From Rodentolepis nana (taxonomy: Eukaryota; Platyhelminthes; Cestoda; Cyclophyllidea; Hymenolepididae), in assembly GCA_900617975.1 (NCBI GenBank), contig UZAE01001475.1, positions 1 to 13,153 of the forward strand: a stretch of 13,153 nucleotides of DNA, read 5' to 3'. A program made the position numbers and the translations under genes. Below the pieces are notes generated by a model, which was not told the DNA's origin, did not search any database, and saw nothing but the letters and a program-made list of their open reading frames with translations. Positions 7,870 to 13,153 of this stretch are shown piece after piece; position 1 is the first letter of the stretch; every line of letters begins with the position of its first letter.

Positions 7870-9120
7870 TATAAATTACGTAATGAGTAATCTAGTTCAT
7901 AACGGCATAATACAGGCAAAATCATTTAAAGCGTCTTTGACTTCCACTGCGATAACTCAAAATACGAAGGGTGATAATTTTCTTGTCTAGATAATATTAT
8001 TGTAAGAATTCTAAAACGACTTGATTAGTCTGGTCTTGGTCATTCTACTCACAGGAAAGAGTTCATGGATTGGCTTTATTTGCGAGTAGATTGGCAGGAG
8101 CCGATAAAAGGCTGACAAAAATTGGAATAAATACATAATTAATGAGTTTGCTCTCATTTTAAGCCACTGGTTATTGAAATTTAGAAACAAAGACTTTTCA
8201 GGTTTCAAATTAGGTTAGATTTTTAAAACTGGAAATTAATTGCAATAATTGTCAAGGTAACGTGAGCTTAACGAAGATTAAGGAGAAAACTGTTGTCTAA
8301 ACGCATCACTTTAAATTAAAATTATGCATATTTTTAAATAAATGGTACCAGACAAGTTTAATACTTGCCTTCCTAAAACGTTTTCCAAAATAAAGATCAT
8401 AACCAAACGCGCAATCAATTTGACAATAGAATATGGACGATTAAGACGAATCCGAAAAACAATTTTTCACGTCCCTTTTTAATTTAATAAAAAGCAACAA
8501 TGTTGAAAAGATTAAAGAAATATTATTATTTTTGAAAATTAACTTTAATGTTTCCCAGGTGAGTCGTGCAAAACGGCTTCAAAATTAAAGATAAGTAAGA
8601 TACATTTTGTGAAACTGAAAAAAGGCCATTTTATGAATTCGATATAAATCGCCCATTTCAGAAGAGTAAAGTAATTTAGTTCTTAAACCTTAAACCTTAA
8701 TTAATATCAAATATACTATATCTCTAGGGAATAATTAAAAAATAGCCTTGAAGAAGTCACCAAAGAAACTAATAATTAATATTAACTGAAAGTAAAAATT
8801 GCAAAAAAATAGTCTCCACTTTATGGGCATTGGTGTTTGGGAAATAAAGATGAGATACTCTGATCATTTTAATGGACATACCTCATTGGGTACTCAACAG
8901 ATGGCTCATTTAGAGTGTACCATTCTCCGGAAACATCCTGTTAATAAATTAAGACAAAATATTCTCTAATATTACTGCGAATAAACCAACCACTATTTTC
9001 TTTCTAGTACACCATAAGATTTATGCCAATCTTAGGTTATAATGCAAAAGACAGAATCAAAGCTGAATGATTGTTTCAGAAAAGGACACATATTATACTT
9101 ATTATGTTTTGATACTTAGA

Positions 9121-9426
9121 TGATGAGCGATAGACTTGTCTCCACGTGGTGAATACTGGGAAACGTTTACTCATACGGGAAAAAAATTTATAAACCGGCA
9201 TTGACTTCTCACTTCGAATTTCTATGGCCCTCTATATGTGGTCACAGTACTCATCTTACCTTTTCTCTGCCTTTGTGTCTGTCTGTCCCTTTTACACCTG
9301 TGAACCACTCTTCTGCTCCCCCTCTCGACTTTTTGGCACTTTGATGTTCCCTCCTCCCCCCCCCCATGTGAAGTCCGAAGTCAACTATCAAAACGCCAGC
9401 CATTTAAAATAAATTAATTAATAAAT
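9121..9426 (+). mobile_element. Short retroposon copy D (internal deletions)
   Basis: Begins 'tgatgagcgatagacttgtc', in register with the family 5' end, and ends in 'aaaataaattaattaataaat'. It is more diverged than the others. The 'catattcgactacttcc' block is largely replaced or lost near 9218-9240, and the tail lacks 18 bp (aaagggctaatgataacc) between gtcaact and atcaaaacgcc at about 9387. The pyrimidine middle has grown into a C10 run at 9356-9365. No clean target-site duplication is visible. Confidence 0.82.
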
Positions 9427-12400
9427 GTTAATAAAAGTTCAGAGGAGCGTAGGAGGAAAGAGAGCGCCTGGGAAAGGTTACCTTATTTTATGTTGCTGGC
9501 AAATCGAAATTGTGCTTAACCCACGCTGTCTGGCTAAAAGTCATTTCAAAATTAATTCTACCGGTTTCGATAGATGAAATTTCACCTCCACACAGTAGCA
9601 AAAAGGCAGATTTTCACCTCGAGAACCAAAGAAGTATTAACTTGACAGAAATTGAATCGAACCATTTTATAATCCACTCACTGGTTCCCAGCTATTATTG
9701 AAATCTAAAATGTTACGGTGAGCAACATTTATCGAAACTATTCCTCGTGGATGAGTTTCTATTTATACTTCAAGATGAAAAAAAACAAATAATATTTTAC
9801 CACCTTTAAGTCCTTTTCGGTGAAACAGAAAGTTTCAGTCCAATTTTGAGCAATTATTTTGGCTTTATATCGCGAATTGGGTGGAATCTATTGCCTAGAC
9901 GTTAATTCAATTAGTCAAAGTCAGTAGTCTACAATATTTTCCCCACAAGAATTTTTTCAGAGATCCTGATAATTAACGGTAACTAGGTTTACGCAAATTG
10001 ACGAATATTCCTCCTCGTTCTATATGTAGTCCTGAAATATTATAATCAGTTCGACAAAATTGCCCTTAGAAAATTGTCCGGTAAATCACTATTTATGCTT
10101 TATTTGCTCAAAATTTCTAGCCACTTTCATAAGATCAATTTTTTATTATTATTGATTGTAGTAGTGCGTATTAGAAAATCGTCATAAACACTGACCGAGC
10201 CTCAAAATCTTACCCTTGTGAAAATAAACTGGAATAAGAGCCGATCGGCAGAGACATCATTAATTTCTTATTAACAGAAAAAATTGAGATATCATGGACA
10301 AGTGCCCGATATCTTACTTTGGTGCTCAATCATAACTAATTGCAACAAGTGTAAGCGGATAGTGGGTTTTCAAGTACTTTATTTGAAAAAAAGAGGACAA
10401 ATTGTTCTGGGAAAAGGAAGATTGAGGACAAATGGAGCGGAGAGACTCATAGAAGGTTTCGCTTCAACATAAGTAATTTAAATGGAATTCAAGCCTTATG
10501 AAAGGTTGTATTCGAATGGCTTCCAGAAAATTAATAGCGCATTACACAAATCTACAAAGAGTGGTGACATTTGTAGCATCTTCCAAACTCAGAGTCTAGA
10601 ATTGTGACTTCCAGACCCTCTGAATTCTAAGCCTTCATTATCATCGTCTAATGTTTGTGTCATTCAAATTAAGTCTTAAGGTTCGAAGAGACAACAGATT
10701 GAAGACATGTTCCATTGGAAGTTACGAGTGAACATAGCTCAGGCATGCATGGAAAGGAGGAGAATTCAGGCAATTAAAAGCCCTACTGACCATCTTTGGG
10801 CATAGAAATCACAGCTTTCGTAATACAAAAGTCTTTTAACTTCTTCATTTGTGAGAACGTTTGAGTTGATAGACCTCTTTAACTTTAATATTGAAAAAAA
10901 AATTGGGAATGCTGTAGTAATGTTAGTTATCCAACAGGGGAGAAGTATATTTCCACAAACAATGATAAGACTAACCAATTACAGCGGTTGACGTGTGATA
11001 ACTGAAACGTGGCTCTAGAAATTGTTTCAATCGAATATCGAATTTAATTATGTAAATTGACTTTTTTCCTATTAGGAAAGGTGTTTCAATTGACCTAAGA
11101 CTATGTAAACTGATTACGTCTTTTATCATGGCCTACATAAATTGCATATTCTTTAAAGTAGCGAAAAATTAAAATTTTATGGTATTGCGTTTCTACCTAT
11201 AGGCTAATATCCAAACAAGAGATATAATGGAAAATAATTTTTCATTGCAATGGGGAAAATATATTTAAGTCCGACATAAACTGTTTAAAATAAAGCGATA
11301 TGAAAATAAAATAATAAAAAAATAATTTAATCAGTTAAGAAATCGGATATTTATTAATGGTTGTGCTTGTAGTTTGTGTTATTAAAAAGGTAACTAAATT
11401 ATTTCAAAATTTAACAAAAATATGACCAGCCTATTAGAGGCTTTTTTAAATTGCCCTCCACTAAAATACCCCCAGAACCATCTCTTAGCAAAATATTCAA
11501 CAAAGACTCTTAAATAACTGGTGACAAAAGGACATATTTCTTACAGCCATAAATAATTTATAAATTGCATGTCTCGGGAAACACACCTGATTTAGCTTTA
11601 ACACCTATTACATGATAGCGCCAGTCAATTTTACCATTGAAAAAAATGGAAGAAACAATTGTATCTAACAATTTAAAAAGTAGTTACCTGGCAACCTCCA
11701 TTTAAACAAAAGGTCTAGGTCAGCCTAGAACGTATGTATTCTCAATTTAGCTCACATTTTGAGAAAAATTGTGTTACGTCAGGGCAGTGTTTAGCAAATT
11801 GACAGTTGATACCCCAAAACATCATCTACTTTAGTTGCCATGGCTTTCAAGTCCCCACTTTCACTCGCGTTTCCGACTACTATCGCCTTGTAGAGGCGTG
11901 TGAACTTTCAGTCAGCCTTGATCAAACAATCATTTATTCCCTATTTTAACTTGTAATTTGGATGTAATAATGAGGCATTCATCAAAGCAACCTCCAACTA
12001 ACTGATTGACTTTTAATTCCTTGAATAAAAAAACAGCTGGGTGAAACTGTGTTAACAGAGATACAACTTAGTGGGCATAAAATTGACCGGTAAATTGGAA
12101 ATTTTTTGCTTTTTTGGGTATTAGAGGTTCATCACAACTTTAATTTCGACTATAAGCCCTTGAGGAAAAGTTTAGTTCAAATCATGTGAATAACCATCAA
12201 CGTTCATCAGCAAAAATGCTATCTTGAAGGGAAATTATATTCTAGTTGAAAAATTGCTTCAAGGATTATTCCAAATTTAATTCTAGATTATAATCCTTTT
12301 ATAAACAAAGAAATCTTTGCAATGAGCCTAGAGTATTTAGTATGCCTCAAATTAATCATTTCAAATGGAAATAATAAACTCATATCTGGTAAGCTCGTAG

Positions 12401-12607
12401 CCAAAATTTCGCAAACCTTCAAAATTTGGAAATTTTGAATTAAAGTAAAATTTAAAAAGTACGATGAAGCCTCAAATCCTATCTTGGAGAAACTGAACAT
12501 GCTTCAAGTATAAAATGATACTGTTATTTAGTTTCAATGTGTTTCAACTTTTTTGCACTTTAGGCATGAGATATCACAAAATTCCATTAGTTTGATTCAA
12601 ATATTAA
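9427..12607. other. Long upstream intron of SLC9B, right part
   Basis: AT-rich, with no recognised exon, RNA gene or repeat copy. Open frames of about 60-70 codons at 9510-9701, 10284-10472 (plus), 10766-10978 and 12288-12500 (minus) have AT-biased composition and no recognisable motif. One patch of higher GC around 11791-11907 is commented on in the findings. Confidence 0.55.
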
Positions 12608-12619
12608 AATTTAAAGAAA
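12608..12619. repeat. Left target-site duplication of retroposon copy E
   Basis: aatttaaagaaa, 12 bp, repeated perfectly at 12946-12957. Bases on both outer sides differ, so the duplication is 12 bp. Confidence 0.9.
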
Positions 12620-12945
12620 GGGTGCGCAATAGACTTACTTCCATGTGGTACACCCAGAGCAACATATACTTTTATGGCACAAAAGTGTATTAATCCGCAT
12701 TTGACTTCTGACTTCAAACTACTATGACCCGAGTGTTCGTCATATTCGACCCCTTTCACAGTACTCATCTTACCTTTTCTCTGCCTTTGTGTCTGTCTGT
12801 CTCTTTTACATCTGGCAATCATTATTCTGTCCCCTCTCTCGACTTTTTGTCACCTTGATGTTCCTTCTCCTCTCTGTGATGCCCAGAAGTCAGCTAAAGG
12901 GCTAATGATAACTGTCAAAACGCCAGCCATTTGAAATAAATCAAT
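12620..12945 (+). mobile_element. Short retroposon copy E (full length)
   Basis: A 326-bp insertion between perfect 12-bp duplications. The head 'gggtgcgcaatagactta' starts at the same family position as copy C, confirming the 5' end independently. The pyrimidine middle (ctttgtgtctgtctgtctc), the T5 run in 'cgactttttgtc', and the tail to 'gccatttgaaataaatcaat' are all present. Many differences from copy C are C-to-T or G-to-A (acctcc>acttcc, cgtgg>tgtgg, gcgat>gcaat), as expected of an older or methylated copy. Confidence 0.92.
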
Positions 12946-12957
12946 AATTTAAAGAAA
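12946..12957. repeat. Right target-site duplication of retroposon copy E
   Basis: Second copy of aatttaaagaaa, directly after the element end 'aaataaatcaat'. Confidence 0.9.
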
Positions 12958-12980
12958 CATTGGACGACATAGTTACCTAA

Positions 12981-13153
12981 CTATCATCTTCCTGCTCGCG
13001 ATTGCATAAGAAATCACGTAGACATCTCGGCACCACGACCAACACTGAAATTAATCAAACTTCTAACTATCTTGGATGTAATCTCAACCACAATATTGCT
13101 GGTGAAATTATGTCAATTGACCACTGAGGCCACCAAAAGCGAGAACTCATCTG
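12981..13153 (+). pseudogene. LINE reverse-transcriptase fragment, running off the right edge
   Basis: An open plus-strand frame from 12981 (after a stop at 12978) contains EINQTSNYLGCNLNHNIAGE followed by IMSI. This fits the pattern YLGC-x-(I/L)-x5-G-E-x-M found just after the catalytic palm of reverse transcriptases in many animal LINEs. In that family the next residues read roughly ALxKINxRL. Here the frame meets TGA at 13125-13127, but one base off (from 13121) the sequence reads PLRPPKARTHL, so a small indel is likely. Upstream of the YLGC motif I cannot align anything with confidence. It is probably another decayed LINE; whether it is the same family as the one at 1323-1804 cannot be told, because the two fragments cover different parts. 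Confidence 0.55.

Larger units (their letters stand above)
5339..9120. other. Long upstream intron of SLC9B, middle part
   Basis: AT-rich, with no confident gene. It contains a G10 tract (5605-5614), a patch with longer open frames and higher GC (5665-6047), a (TCT)5 run (6558-6572), a weak exon-like segment on the plus strand (7236-7321) and a short imperfect tandem duplication (7823-7869). The rest shows nothing I can interpret. Confidence 0.55.

Noticed and set aside
8684..8702. Telomere-like 'taaaccttaaacctta' repeat
   Set aside because: Only two units, and not the arthropod TTAGG motif; a chance short duplication.
10284..10472. 62-codon plus-strand frame with two closely spaced cysteines (NCNKCKR)
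   Set aside because: It starts at TTG, has no paired second CxxC and no family resemblance; treated as chance.
12604..12822. 72-codon minus-strand frame
   Set aside because: It lies wholly within retroposon copy E and its left duplication, in antisense.
1..13153. Bacterial features, CRISPR arrays, operons, tRNA or rRNA genes
   Set aside because: Spliced exons and LINE-type retroposons mark a eukaryotic genome; no regularly spaced repeats or cloverleaf genes were seen on either strand.

Overview
This is a eukaryotic nuclear window, AT-rich outside its exons, with spliced host exons, decayed non-LTR retrotransposons and a dispersed short retroposon family. The host exons encode part of a SLC9B/NHA-type cation/proton antiporter. 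The retroelement remnants resemble LINEs that are common in arthropods. I therefore infer an arthropod, but the species cannot be fixed from the sequence.

The only confident host gene lies on the minus strand and covers the left sixth of the window. Two exons, complement(1845..2259) and complement(288..570), have consensus splice sites and compatible phases (phase 1 in, phase 2 between them, phase 0 out). Joined, they give 232 uninterrupted codons from the membrane core of the antiporter, including the paired aspartates of its ion-binding site. The 1,274-bp intron between them contains one short retroposon, an (AT)17 microsatellite and a 5'-truncated LINE. Downstream of the second exon (positions 1-287) another short retroposon ends about 12 bp from the splice donor.

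From 2260 to the right edge I recognise no further exon of this gene. The simplest reading is one very long 5'-ward intron of at least 10.9 kb. It is AT-rich and holds three more copies of the short retroposon (4996-5325, 9121-9426, 12620-12945), homopolymer and microsatellite tracts, three weak coding-like patches of unknown nature, and a reverse-transcriptase fragment of a LINE at the right edge.

The most interesting content is the short retroposon, about 330 bp, present as five copies. Two copies have perfect target-site duplications (13 and 12 bp) that fix the element ends. The 5' end is the same in the four copies that reach it. The 3' end is shared with the LINE remnant at 1323-1804, as expected of a SINE or non-autonomous element mobilised by a partner LINE. 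No clear Pol III promoter is seen and a T5 run occurs inside every copy, so the class of the element is open. All copies and both LINE fragments lie on the plus strand, antisense to the host gene.
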